From Gemmatimonadota bacterium (GTDB taxonomy: Bacteria > Gemmatimonadota > Gemmatimonadetes > Longimicrobiales > Gaopeijiaceae), in contig SKVI01000069.1 in assembly GCA_007129525.1 (NCBI GenBank), positions 1-8,565 on the forward strand: DNA of 8,565 nucleotides, in the 5' to 3' direction. This document shows positions 1 to 6,337 of the stretch, in pieces. The translations under genes were made by a program, and so were the position numbers. The stretch's first letter is position 1. Each line of letters opens with the position of its first letter. The notes beneath the pieces are model-generated. The model was not told the DNA's origin. It ran no database searches and worked only from the letters and a program-made list of their open reading frames with translations.

Positions 1-796
1 ACCCGGTGAAGTGGAGCCCGGCGAAGGACTCCCGGGACATGCAGACGTCCGCCGCCAGGGCTCCGTCACCGTGGACCAGGTTGATGACCCCGTCAGGCAG
101 GCCGGCCTTCCGGAAGATCTCCATGGTGTAGTGCGCCGCCAGCGCCTGCTTCTCCGACGGTTTCCACACCACCACGTTGCCCATGAGTGCCGGCGCCGAG
201 GGGAGGTTGCCGGCGATGGCGGTGAAGTTGAAGGGGGTGATGGCCAGCACGAACCCCTCCAGGGGCCGATAGTCCATCTGGTTCCACATACCGTCGGGCG
301 AGAAGGGCTGCTCCTCCAGGATCCGCTCGCCGTAGTGCACGTTGAAGCGAAGGAAGTCCGCCAGCTCGCAGATCGCGTCGATCTCGGCCTGGTGCACCGA
401 CTTGGACTGGCCCACGATGGTGGCGGCATTCAAGGTGTCACGGTACGGCCCGCTGATGAGGTCGGCGGCCTTCAGGAAGACGGCGGCCCGCTCCTGGAAG
501 CTGGCGGCGGCCCACTCGGCGGCGGCACCCTCGGCGGCCTCCACCGCCTTCTCCACCTGGGCGGCGCCGGCGGCCTGAACCCGGGCCACCGTCCGGCTGT
601 GGCGATGGGGGGACGGCTGGTCGAAGGTGTCTTCTCCCTTCATCTCCTGTCCCCCGATGACGAGCGGGGCCTCCAACGTCTGGTCTTCCATGTCCCGGAC
701 CCGCGACTCCAGCGAAGCTCGCTCGGGCGAGTCGGGACGGTAGGAGAGGATGGGCTCGTTCACCGGGGTGGGAACGGGTACGCGGCCGTCACTCAT
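1..796 (-). CDS. pruA: L-glutamate gamma-semialdehyde (1-pyrroline-5-carboxylate) dehydrogenase, N-terminal half, cut by window edge
   Basis: Aldehyde dehydrogenase superfamily enzyme that oxidises glutamate semialdehyde, in equilibrium with P5C, to glutamate with NAD+; this is the second step of proline breakdown in the cytoplasm. The 265 visible residues match the monofunctional P5C dehydrogenase type rather than a generic aldehyde dehydrogenase: NEPILSYRPDSPER near the N-terminus, LNAATIVGQSKSVHQAEID at about 122-140, FLRFNVHYGE at 148-157, YRPLEGFVLAITPFNFTAI at 176-194, the cofactor-region WKPS at 211-214, and LHFTG at the window edge. The catalytic Cys and general-base Glu lie beyond position 1 and cannot be checked; the family is usually near 540 residues, so about half is missing. 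The ATG at 796 has an AGGAGG eight bases upstream. It is divergent from the serine hydrolase gene. The family call is firm; the symbol pruA is conventional for such genes. Confidence 0.93.
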   Translation of the reverse strand, partial: MSDGRVPVPTPVNEPILSYRPDSPERASLESRVRDMEDQTLEAPLVIGGQEMKGEDTFDQPSPHRHSRTVARVQAAGAAQVEKAVEAAEGAAAEWAAASFQERAAVFLKAADLISGPYRDTLNAATIVGQSKSVHQAEIDAICELADFLRFNVHYGERILEEQPFSPDGMWNQMDYRPLEGFVLAITPFNFTAIAGNLPSAPALMGNVVVWKPSEKQALAAHYTMEIFRKAGLPDGVINLVHGDGALAADVCMSRESFAGLHFTG

Positions 797-804
797 GAAT
801 GAAG

Positions 805-810
805 CCTCCT
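805..810 (-). promoter_or_regulatory. Strong ribosome binding site of the P5C dehydrogenase gene
   Basis: The minus strand reads AGGAGG, a full Shine-Dalgarno core, eight bases before the ATG that ends at 796. It fixes that start codon. It is the strongest such site in the window. Confidence 0.85.
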
Positions 811-815
811 GGAGC

Positions 816-838
816 TCTGAATGTGGTTCTGAACGTGG
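816..838. repeat. Tandem direct repeat, two 11-bp units one base apart
   Basis: TCTGAATGTGG (816-826) is followed after a single T by TCTGAACGTGG (828-838): 10 of 11 positions are identical, giving a 12-bp period. On the minus strand the units read CCACRTTCAGA and sit just upstream of the AGGAGG of the P5C dehydrogenase gene, within its 5' leader or promoter. Paired direct half-sites near one helical turn apart could bind a transcription factor, or the repeat could be chance. No third copy is visible on either side. Confidence 0.6.
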
Positions 839-892
839 ATCGCCACCGGGCAATCACACCCCTCCACGGCCCCCGGCGTTCCAGCCTCTCTC

Positions 893-921
893 TTGACGGG
901 CCGGATCTCGACCCGTCTACT
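893..921 (+). promoter_or_regulatory. Probable sigma70-type promoter of the serine hydrolase gene
   Basis: A -35 box TTGACG (893-898, 5 of 6 to TTGACA) is separated by exactly 17 bp from a -10 box TCTACT (916-921, 4 of 6 to TATAAT). Transcription would start near 928, giving a leader of about 40 nt that contains the AGGAG at 953-957 before the GTG at 968. Element quality, optimal spacing and distance to the gene all agree. Its direction makes it specific to the rightward gene. Confidence 0.6.
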
Positions 922-952
922 GCCTGACGTGCATCCCTCCGTACACCCCCGA

Positions 953-957
953 AGGAG
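953..957 (+). promoter_or_regulatory. Ribosome binding site that decides the serine hydrolase start
   Basis: AGGAG lies ten bases before the GTG at 968. The in-frame TTG at 893, which would give a 25-residue longer protein, lies inside the -35 box of the predicted promoter and would not be on the transcript. Confidence 0.65.
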
Positions 958-967
958 CAGGCGGCCC

Positions 968-2422
968 GTGCCCGTACCCAGCATCTTCCGAGTTCTCTCC
1001 ATCGTCCCTACGGTCGTTGCCCTGGGGATGGCCCCCTGGGCCTTCCCCGCCGACGCCGCAGCCCAGTGGACGCCTGACCCCGGTGTCATGGACGAGATCT
1101 TCTCGGAGTGGGACCGGGAAGGATCGCCGGGGTGCGCGGTGGGGGTCTACGAGCGGGGCGAACTTCTCGTGGCCCGAGGATACGGCGAAGCGAACCTGGA
1201 CTGGGGCGTCCCCATCGAGTCCAACACCGTCTTCTACTCGGGCTCGGTTTCGAAGCAGTTCGCCGCGGCCACGGCGGCGCTCCTGCACCTGGAGGGCGAG
1301 CTGGATCTGGACGATGAGGTCCGGAGCTACATTCCCGAGCTTCCGGCCTACGAGACGCCCCTCACGGTGCGGCAGCTGGTGCATCACGTGTCCGGGGTGC
1401 GGGACATCTACGGCCTCATCAGCCTCTCCGGAGGTCGCACCGCCGACGCCTGGACCGACCAGGAGTACCTGGATCTCATCGCCGCCCAGCGGGACCTCAA
1501 CTTCCCGGCCGGGAGCCGCTACCTCTACTCCAACGGCGGCTACTACCTGCTCACCACCGTCATCGAGCGGGTGACCGAGAAACGGCTGGACGAGGCCGCC
1601 CGGGAGCTCATCTTCCGGCCGCTGGGGATGGACGACACCCACTTCCACCAGGAGAGCACCCGTATCGTCCCCCGGCGGGCCATGAGCTACGGCGGCAGTG
1701 CCGAGAACGGCTTTCGCCAGACGTACATGTCCAACTTCGACAAATCGGGGGCCGGCGGCCTCTACACCACCATCGAGGACATGGCGGCGTGGGACCGGAA
1801 CTTCGAGACCGGCGAGGTGGGGGGAGAGGCCTTCCTGGAGCTCGTGCACACCCGGGGTGTCCTCAGCTCCGGCGACACCCTGAGCTACGCCTTCGGTCTG
1901 CAGCACGGCGAGGCCGACGGGCGGCCCACGGTGGGCCACGGGGGCAGCTTCATGGGCTTCCGGGCCGACTACGTGCGGTACCCGGAGGAGGGGCTCTCGG
2001 TGGCCGCCCTCTGCAACCTGGGCGGGATCAACCCGGGACCCCTCACCCGGGAGCTGGCGCTGGAGACGCTGGGTGACGCGGAGGTGGTGGAAGAGGCCGA
2101 CGGCGACGAGCAGGCCCGGGCCGACGACGAGGACGAGGCGGAGCCCCTGACCCCGCCTTCCACTGGCCTGAGGGACTACGCCGGACGCTACTGGAGCGAC
2201 GAGGTGGGAGCCGAGATGGAGGTCCGTTGGGCCGGTGGCGGGCTGAGGCTCTTCCGGCCCGGGAGCACCTCGGCCCAGCCCCTGGAGTGGATCGAAGGTG
2301 ACCGGTTCCGCAGCGGCGGATGGACCCTGGAGTTCGAGATGGACGGCCAGGAGCCCACCGGGCTCCGCCTGAACGCTGGCCGCGTGATGAACCTGCTCTA
2401 CAGCCGGGTGGAGGAGGGCTGA
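968..2422 (+). CDS. Exported serine hydrolase of the beta-lactamase / D-Ala-D-Ala carboxypeptidase fold (class C type, S12)
   Basis: Penicillin-recognising serine hydrolase, 484 residues from the GTG at 968. Residues 1-33 form a Sec signal peptide (hydrophobic stretch about 9-27, then PADAAAQ), so the enzyme acts outside the inner membrane. The three active-site motifs are in order: SVSK at 93-96 (nucleophile Ser93, Lys96), YSN at 187-189, and HGG at 324-326 in place of KTG, which is common in the esterase/peptidase members. An acidic linker rich in Glu and Asp (about 370-394) leads to a C-terminal domain (about 398-484, starting LRDYAGRYWSDE) resembling the beta-barrel domains that often follow this fold. 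Substrate cannot be read from sequence: D-amino acid peptides, esters or cell-wall peptides are all possible, and beta-lactam hydrolysis is not implied. Its last 25 bases overlap the end of the convergent M28 gene. Confidence 0.9.
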   Translation: MPVPSIFRVLSIVPTVVALGMAPWAFPADAAAQWTPDPGVMDEIFSEWDREGSPGCAVGVYERGELLVARGYGEANLDWGVPIESNTVFYSGSVSKQFAAATAALLHLEGELDLDDEVRSYIPELPAYETPLTVRQLVHHVSGVRDIYGLISLSGGRTADAWTDQEYLDLIAAQRDLNFPAGSRYLYSNGGYYLLTTVIERVTEKRLDEAARELIFRPLGMDDTHFHQESTRIVPRRAMSYGGSAENGFRQTYMSNFDKSGAGGLYTTIEDMAAWDRNFETGEVGGEAFLELVHTRGVLSSGDTLSYAFGLQHGEADGRPTVGHGGSFMGFRADYVRYPEEGLSVAALCNLGGINPGPLTRELALETLGDAEVVEEADGDEQARADDEDEAEPLTPPSTGLRDYAGRYWSDEVGAEMEVRWAGGGLRLFRPGSTSAQPLEWIEGDRFRSGGWTLEFEMDGQEPTGLRLNAGRVMNLLYSRVEEG

Positions 2423-3468
2423 GTCCGGGCCTCCAGGATCATCTCCGCCTCCCGGTCCACCACCAGGAGGAAGTCCAGAATGGTTTCTACTGCGTTCACG
2501 TAGAACTCGGGCGTGATGTTCTCGAAGGTGTCGCTTGGGTGGTGGTACCCCGGGTGGTCTTCCACGCCGAAGTAGATGAAGGGAACGCCGGCTTCGTGGA
2601 ACGGTCCGTGGTCCGATGCCATGGTCCAGTCGTCGCCGGGGGGCAGGTCCGGTGAGTCGTGACCCATGAGGAGGTTCACCGGCGCCTCGGCGGCCACCTC
2701 CTCCACCAGGGGGGTGAGGAAGGGATAGTGGTAGGTTCCGGCTGCGTAGAGCTCCTCCACCTCACTCCGGCTGATCATGTCCAGGTTCACGTTCATGATC
2801 ACCTGCTCCAGGGGCACCGGCGGGTCGGCGACGAAGGCCCGGGCGCCCTGAAGCCCCATCTCCTCGGCATCCAGAGCCACGAAGATGAGGGTATTGGCAG
2901 GGCGGTTCTCCAGAAAGTACTCGGACAGGACCAGGAGGGCGGCGGTTCCCGAGGCGTTGTCGTCGGCTCCGTTGAAGATTTCATCGTCCTGCATGCCCAG
3001 GTGGTCGTAGTGGGCGGTGATGACCACGTACCGGTCCGGGTGCGTGGTTCCTTCCACCCTGCCCATGATGTTCAGGCCCTCGTACTCCTGCTGGTTCCGC
3101 CGGCTCACGAAGCTGAAGGGCTGGGTCCGCTGGCCGGCCACCGAGGCCAGCCCCAGACCATCGAATCGGTCCAGGAGGTAGCCTCGGGCCCGCTCGTTGC
3201 CCTCGGTTCCGGTGCGCCTTCCCTCCATGGAGTCATGGGCCAGGACCGAGAGGCTTCCCAGGAGCTCATCCTGGGCGATCCGGTCCGACAGCGCCGCGAC
3301 GGTGGTGGTGTCGACGGCCGGCGCCGGGGTCGCGGCCTCCGCCGGAGGAGCGGCGGGCCGGATCGCGGCGAGCCAGACCAGGAGGAGGACCACTCCGCCG
3401 GCCATGGCGACAGGCCGCAGGAGGAAGGCGGGGGAGAACCGGGGCGAAGGCTCCGGGGATCGGTTCAT
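2398..3468 (-). CDS. Exported or membrane-anchored M28 zinc exopeptidase
   Basis: Co-catalytic dizinc aminopeptidase of the M28 family, 356 residues, predicted to release N-terminal amino acids from peptides outside the inner membrane. A hydrophobic segment at about 20-36 followed by an Ala/Pro-rich stretch (to about 51) reads as a signal peptide or anchor. The metal-site motifs are complete: AHYDHLG (His153, with Asp155), NGADDNASG (bridging Asp at 169/170), ALDAEEMGLQG (catalytic Glu202, ligand Glu203), NLDMI (Asp230) and GYHHPSDTFE (His309/310). SVLAHDSMEGRRTGTEGN at about 74-91 is a typical N-terminal motif of these enzymes. The ATG at 3468 has an in-frame TGA five codons upstream and no Shine-Dalgarno sequence; Met22 (3405) is an alternative that would leave a shorter signal peptide. 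Specificity among M28 members (aminopeptidase, carboxypeptidase, glutaminyl cyclase-like) is not determined. Confidence 0.92.
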   Translation of the reverse strand: MNRSPEPSPRFSPAFLLRPVAMAGGVVLLLVWLAAIRPAAPPAEAATPAPAVDTTTVAALSDRIAQDELLGSLSVLAHDSMEGRRTGTEGNERARGYLLDRFDGLGLASVAGQRTQPFSFVSRRNQQEYEGLNIMGRVEGTTHPDRYVVITAHYDHLGMQDDEIFNGADDNASGTAALLVLSEYFLENRPANTLIFVALDAEEMGLQGARAFVADPPVPLEQVIMNVNLDMISRSEVEELYAAGTYHYPFLTPLVEEVAAEAPVNLLMGHDSPDLPPGDDWTMASDHGPFHEAGVPFIYFGVEDHPGYHHPSDTFENITPEFYVNAVETILDFLLVVDREAEMILEARTQPSSTRL

Positions 3469-3535
3469 GGGGCTTCGGGGTCAGTTAGAAAGGTTCGGGC
3501 CGGCCGGTCGCAGCCGTGGGGCCGCCTGGAGGGCA

Positions 3536-3592
3536 CCGTCCGCGACGGCACCGGGGTACGACACCCAGAGGCTTCGATACACCGGCTCGAAG
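3536..3592. repeat. Two short inverted repeats in the M28/M24 divergent spacer
   Basis: CCGTC-CGC-GACGG (3536-3548) is a perfect 5-bp inverted repeat, and CTTCGA-9 bp-TCGAAG (3572-3592) a perfect 6-bp one. GGCACCG also occurs twice at a 15-bp interval (3532 and 3547). They sit 65 to 121 bp before the M24 start, where an operator could lie. Short arms in GC-rich DNA arise easily by chance. No convincing -35/-10 pair was found for M24; for M28 only an isolated TCTAAC (minus strand, 3484-3489) is present. Confidence 0.3.
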
Positions 3593-3656
3593 ATGGGGTT
3601 CTCCGGACCCCCCGCCCCTGTAGCCGAACATTCATCACCTTCACCCCTGATCCCTC

Positions 3657-5141
3657 ATGAGACCACGCTCTGTCCACCTCCTGGCCATTCCCCTGCTCCT
3701 GGCGGTCTGGCTCGCAACCGGGACCTCCCTGGCGGCCCAGATCACCGACCAGGAATACGCCGAGCGGCGAGGGGCCCTGGCCGCCGTCACCGGCGAGGGC
3801 GTCATCCTGGCGATGGGAAGCGCGGCTCCGCCCCAGGATTACATTCCCTTCCACCAGAATTCCCCCTTCCGCTACCTCACCGGGTTCACCGAGCCCGATG
3901 CGGCGCTTCTCATGGAGGTTCGGGAGGGCGAGGTCGCGTGGGAGGCCCTCTTTGTGAACCCCCGGGATCCGGCCACCGAGACCTGGGAGGGCTACCGGGT
4001 GGGGCCGGAAGGTGCCCGGGAGGCCACCGGGATCCAGGGCAGAAGCGTGGAGGAACTCCAGCAGGCCCTGGACTCGCTGGTGGCGGCCGCCGGGGCCCGG
4101 GAGCTCCAGGTGGTGGGCGCATACGACCCCGACGCCGCCATCCGGAACGACGTGACCCAGCGGGTGGAGCACCTGGTCGAGGGCCACGACAATCTCCAGG
4201 TCTCGACCGCTCCCAACGGCCATATCACCACCCTCCGTGGTGTGAAGTCCGAGGCCGAGCTGGAGCTCCTCCGGAAGACCACCGCCATCACGGTGGAGGC
4301 CCACCGCGAGGTCATGCGGGCGGTGCAGCCCGGGATGAACGAGTTCGAGATCCAGGCGCTGGTGGAGTACACCTTCCGACGCTACGGGTCGGAGCGCCCC
4401 GCCTTCGCCAGCATCGTGGGCTCCGGGCCCAACTCCACCATCCTCCACTACAACCAGAACGACCGGTTCATGGAGGAGGGGGATGTCCTCCTGGTGGACA
4501 TCGGCTCCGGCTACGGGGGGTACGCCGCCGACATCACCCGCACCATACCGGTGAGTGGCACCTTCAGCGAGCCCCAGCGGGAGATCTACCAGCTCGTCCG
4601 GGATGCCCAGGCCGCCGCCGAGGAGCTGGCCGAGCCCGGAGTCCACTTCGGCCAGATCGCCCAGGCGGCTGCCGAGGTCCTGGCCCGGGGGTTGGCCGAG
4701 CTGGGCCTCATCGAGTCGCCCGACGCCACCTACGAGGGGGAGGACGGGCAGGAGATCCCCCAGCTCCGCCTCTTCTACATGCACGGGTTGGGGCACGGGA
4801 TCGGGCTGGATGTGCACGATCCCTGGCCCCCGGTGCTGGAGCCGGGCGTGGCCTTCACCATTGAACCGGGGGTCTACGTGCGGCGGAACCTCTTCGACGA
4901 GGTGATCCCCGACACTCCGCGCAACCGGGCGCTCATGGAGGCGATCCGACCGGCGTACGAGCGCTATGAGAACATCGGCGTACGCATCGAGGACGACTAC
5001 ATCGTCACCGAGGAAGGGCTCGAGCGGATCTCGCCCGTACCCCGGGAGGTGGATGAGATCGAGGCCCTCATGGCCGAGCCGTGGGACGGTCCAGCGCCGC
5101 GCAATCAGGAGTGGGTGGAGTGGTACCGGCTGATGAAGTAG
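3657..5141 (+). CDS. Exported M24 aminopeptidase, Xaa-Pro aminopeptidase (PepP) type
   Basis: Dimetal pita-bread-fold peptidase, 494 residues, predicted to remove the N-terminal residue from peptides with proline in second place. Residues 1-27 are a Sec signal peptide (RPRS n-region, Leu/Ala core, SLAA end), so unlike cytoplasmic PepP it should act outside the inner membrane. An aminopeptidase-P N-terminal domain (about 33-165, with FRYLTGFTEPDAALL at 71-85) precedes the M24 domain (about 198-455). All five metal ligands are present: Asp281, Asp292, His380, Glu403, Glu445; the His264, His376 and His387 positions match E. coli PepP in spacing. The stretch between the two Glu ligands is 42 residues against 23 in PepP, an insertion of about 19. 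An in-frame TGA two codons upstream forces the ATG at 3657, which has no Shine-Dalgarno sequence. The DUF3810-like gene begins within its 3' end. Prolidase activity is the main alternative. Confidence 0.92.
   Translation: MRPRSVHLLAIPLLLAVWLATGTSLAAQITDQEYAERRGALAAVTGEGVILAMGSAAPPQDYIPFHQNSPFRYLTGFTEPDAALLMEVREGEVAWEALFVNPRDPATETWEGYRVGPEGAREATGIQGRSVEELQQALDSLVAAAGARELQVVGAYDPDAAIRNDVTQRVEHLVEGHDNLQVSTAPNGHITTLRGVKSEAELELLRKTTAITVEAHREVMRAVQPGMNEFEIQALVEYTFRRYGSERPAFASIVGSGPNSTILHYNQNDRFMEEGDVLLVDIGSGYGGYAADITRTIPVSGTFSEPQREIYQLVRDAQAAAEELAEPGVHFGQIAQAAAEVLARGLAELGLIESPDATYEGEDGQEIPQLRLFYMHGLGHGIGLDVHDPWPPVLEPGVAFTIEPGVYVRRNLFDEVIPDTPRNRALMEAIRPAYERYENIGVRIEDDYIVTEEGLERISPVPREVDEIEALMAEPWDGPAPRNQEWVEWYRLMK
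5107..5111 (+). promoter_or_regulatory. Ribosome binding site that decides the DUF3810-like start
   Basis: AGGAG inside the last codons of the M24 gene lies eight bases before the GTG at 5120. The upstream in-frame GTG at 5081 has only a GAGG 16 bases away, so 5120 is preferred. Confidence 0.5.
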
Positions 5142-6337
5142 CGCCTCGGCGTCCACCACCCCTGCGCCTCCGCCGGCGCCTGGTGGCCTTGGGGGTGGGG
5201 GCGGCGGCCGTGATCCTCTTTCGGGTCCTCCAAGATCGCCCCGATCTGGCCGAGGCGGCCCTCTCGCAAGGGATCTTGCCCGCCTTCGTTCGGTCGCTGT
5301 CGTTGGTGACGGGACTCGTCCCCTTCGCGGTTGCGGAGTTGGTGGTGCTCGGTGTGGTGGGGCTCGGTGTCGTGGGACTGGTCCGGGGAGTGCGGGAGGT
5401 GCGCCGGGGCGCCGACCGCTGGCCCCGGGCGGCCCTCCGGGGCGGCCTGCGGTTGGGCCACGACGTGGGAATCCTGGTGGCCCTCCTCGTGGTGCTCTGG
5501 GGCCTTCAGCACGCCCGGCCGGGGTTGGAACACCGGCTGGGGATCGAGGTCGCAGGGCAAGCCGACGTGGAGGAGCTGGCTCCCCTGGCCGCCGCCGCCG
5601 TCCGGAGCGCAAACGAGCTGTACCTGGAGATCCACGGGACACGGGACGCCGGAACGCCCACCGCCGCACCCCAACGGGACGAGATCCACGGGGAGCTGGA
5701 TCGGGCCTGGGAGGAGGTGGTGGCCCGCTACCGGCTCCCGCCCCGGGCCACCCTCTCCCACGGTCCCCCGAAACCCTTCCTCCTGACGCCGGTGGTGCGC
5801 CGCTTCGGCGTCGCCGGGATGTACTTTCCCTTTACCGGCGAGGCCCTCCTCCTGTCGGACCTGCCGGGGGTCCTCATGCCCAAGGAGATGGCCCACGAGA
5901 TGGCCCATCAGCGGGGCTTCGCCTCGGAGTCCGACGCCAATGTCCTGGCCTTCCTGGTAACCCGGGAGGCCCATGATTCACGGATCCGCTACGCCGGCTA
6001 CGTCTTTCTCCAGCGGCAGCTCCTGGGGGCGGTGGCCCACCTCGATCCCGAGCGGGCCCAGGCGATTGCCGCTGGGCGCCATCCCGGTGTGACCCGGGAC
6101 CTGGAGGACCGGAATCGCTACTGGGAGGCGGCCCGGGGATGGACCCGGCAGGTGGGGGTGGGGCTGAATCACGCCATGCTCAGGGCCCACGGCGTGCCCG
6201 ACGGGATTGCCAGCTACCAGGGAAGCACGTGGGTCTTCGTGGCCCTGGCCCGTCAGGAGGGGCTCCAGGCGCTCCTGCCGCCCGGGGCCGTCGCCGACTC
6301 AGCCGTCGCCCATCCGGAGACCGGCGGGCTCCCCTGA
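5120..6337 (+). CDS. DUF3810-like membrane protein with HExxH metalloprotease motif
   Basis: Function is not known. The protein (405 residues from the GTG at 5120; 418 if started at 5081) has three likely membrane segments at about 21-37, 62-88 and 113-130, the first preceded by an Arg/Pro-rich cytoplasmic stretch. The rest is a soluble domain whose motifs I recognise from the DUF3810 family: GMYFPFTGEALL at 233-244, HEMAHQRGFASESDAN at 259-274, and RYAGYVF at 290-296. HEMAH (His259, Glu260, His263) is a complete HExxH zinc-protease signature, and Glu270 or Asp272 could supply the third ligand. LNHAMLRAHGVPDGIASY near 349-366 also fits the family. The start overlaps the M24 gene by 22 bases, so the two are probably co-transcribed and translationally coupled. 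Its final 39 bases overlap the convergent hemH. Proteolytic activity is inferred from the motif only. Confidence 0.82.
   Translation: MVPADEVAPRRPPPLRLRRRLVALGVGAAAVILFRVLQDRPDLAEAALSQGILPAFVRSLSLVTGLVPFAVAELVVLGVVGLGVVGLVRGVREVRRGADRWPRAALRGGLRLGHDVGILVALLVVLWGLQHARPGLEHRLGIEVAGQADVEELAPLAAAAVRSANELYLEIHGTRDAGTPTAAPQRDEIHGELDRAWEEVVARYRLPPRATLSHGPPKPFLLTPVVRRFGVAGMYFPFTGEALLLSDLPGVLMPKEMAHEMAHQRGFASESDANVLAFLVTREAHDSRIRYAGYVFLQRQLLGAVAHLDPERAQAIAAGRHPGVTRDLEDRNRYWEAARGWTRQVGVGLNHAMLRAHGVPDGIASYQGSTWVFVALARQEGLQALLPPGAVADSAVAHPETGGLP

Noticed and set aside
11..802. 263-codon open frame on the plus strand opposite the P5C dehydrogenase
   Set aside because: Shadow of the minus-strand dehydrogenase, whose frame is open to the window edge and matches its family throughout.
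917..1939. 340-codon open frame on the minus strand opposite the serine hydrolase
   Set aside because: No motif; the opposite strand has the signal peptide and all three active-site motifs.
3484..3512. TCTAAC on the minus strand as a -10 box for the M28 gene
   Set aside because: A 4 of 6 match, but no acceptable -35 at 16-18 bp; kept only as a note in the spacer entry.
2659..3660. 333-codon open frame on the plus strand opposite the M28 gene
   Set aside because: His/Gly/Val-rich composition typical of the reverse complement of a real gene; M28 motifs on the other strand are complete.
3197..4864. 555-codon open frame on the plus strand, antisense to M28 and out of frame with M24
   Set aside because: Gly/Arg/Pro-rich translation without motifs; overlaps well-supported genes.
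3465..5669. 734-codon open frame on the minus strand, opposite the M24 gene and part of the DUF3810-like gene
   Set aside because: Its translation is low-complexity Arg/Pro/Gly-rich at the N-terminus with no recognisable domain, and it is antisense to two genes with intact motifs. Long antisense frames are expected in DNA this GC-rich.
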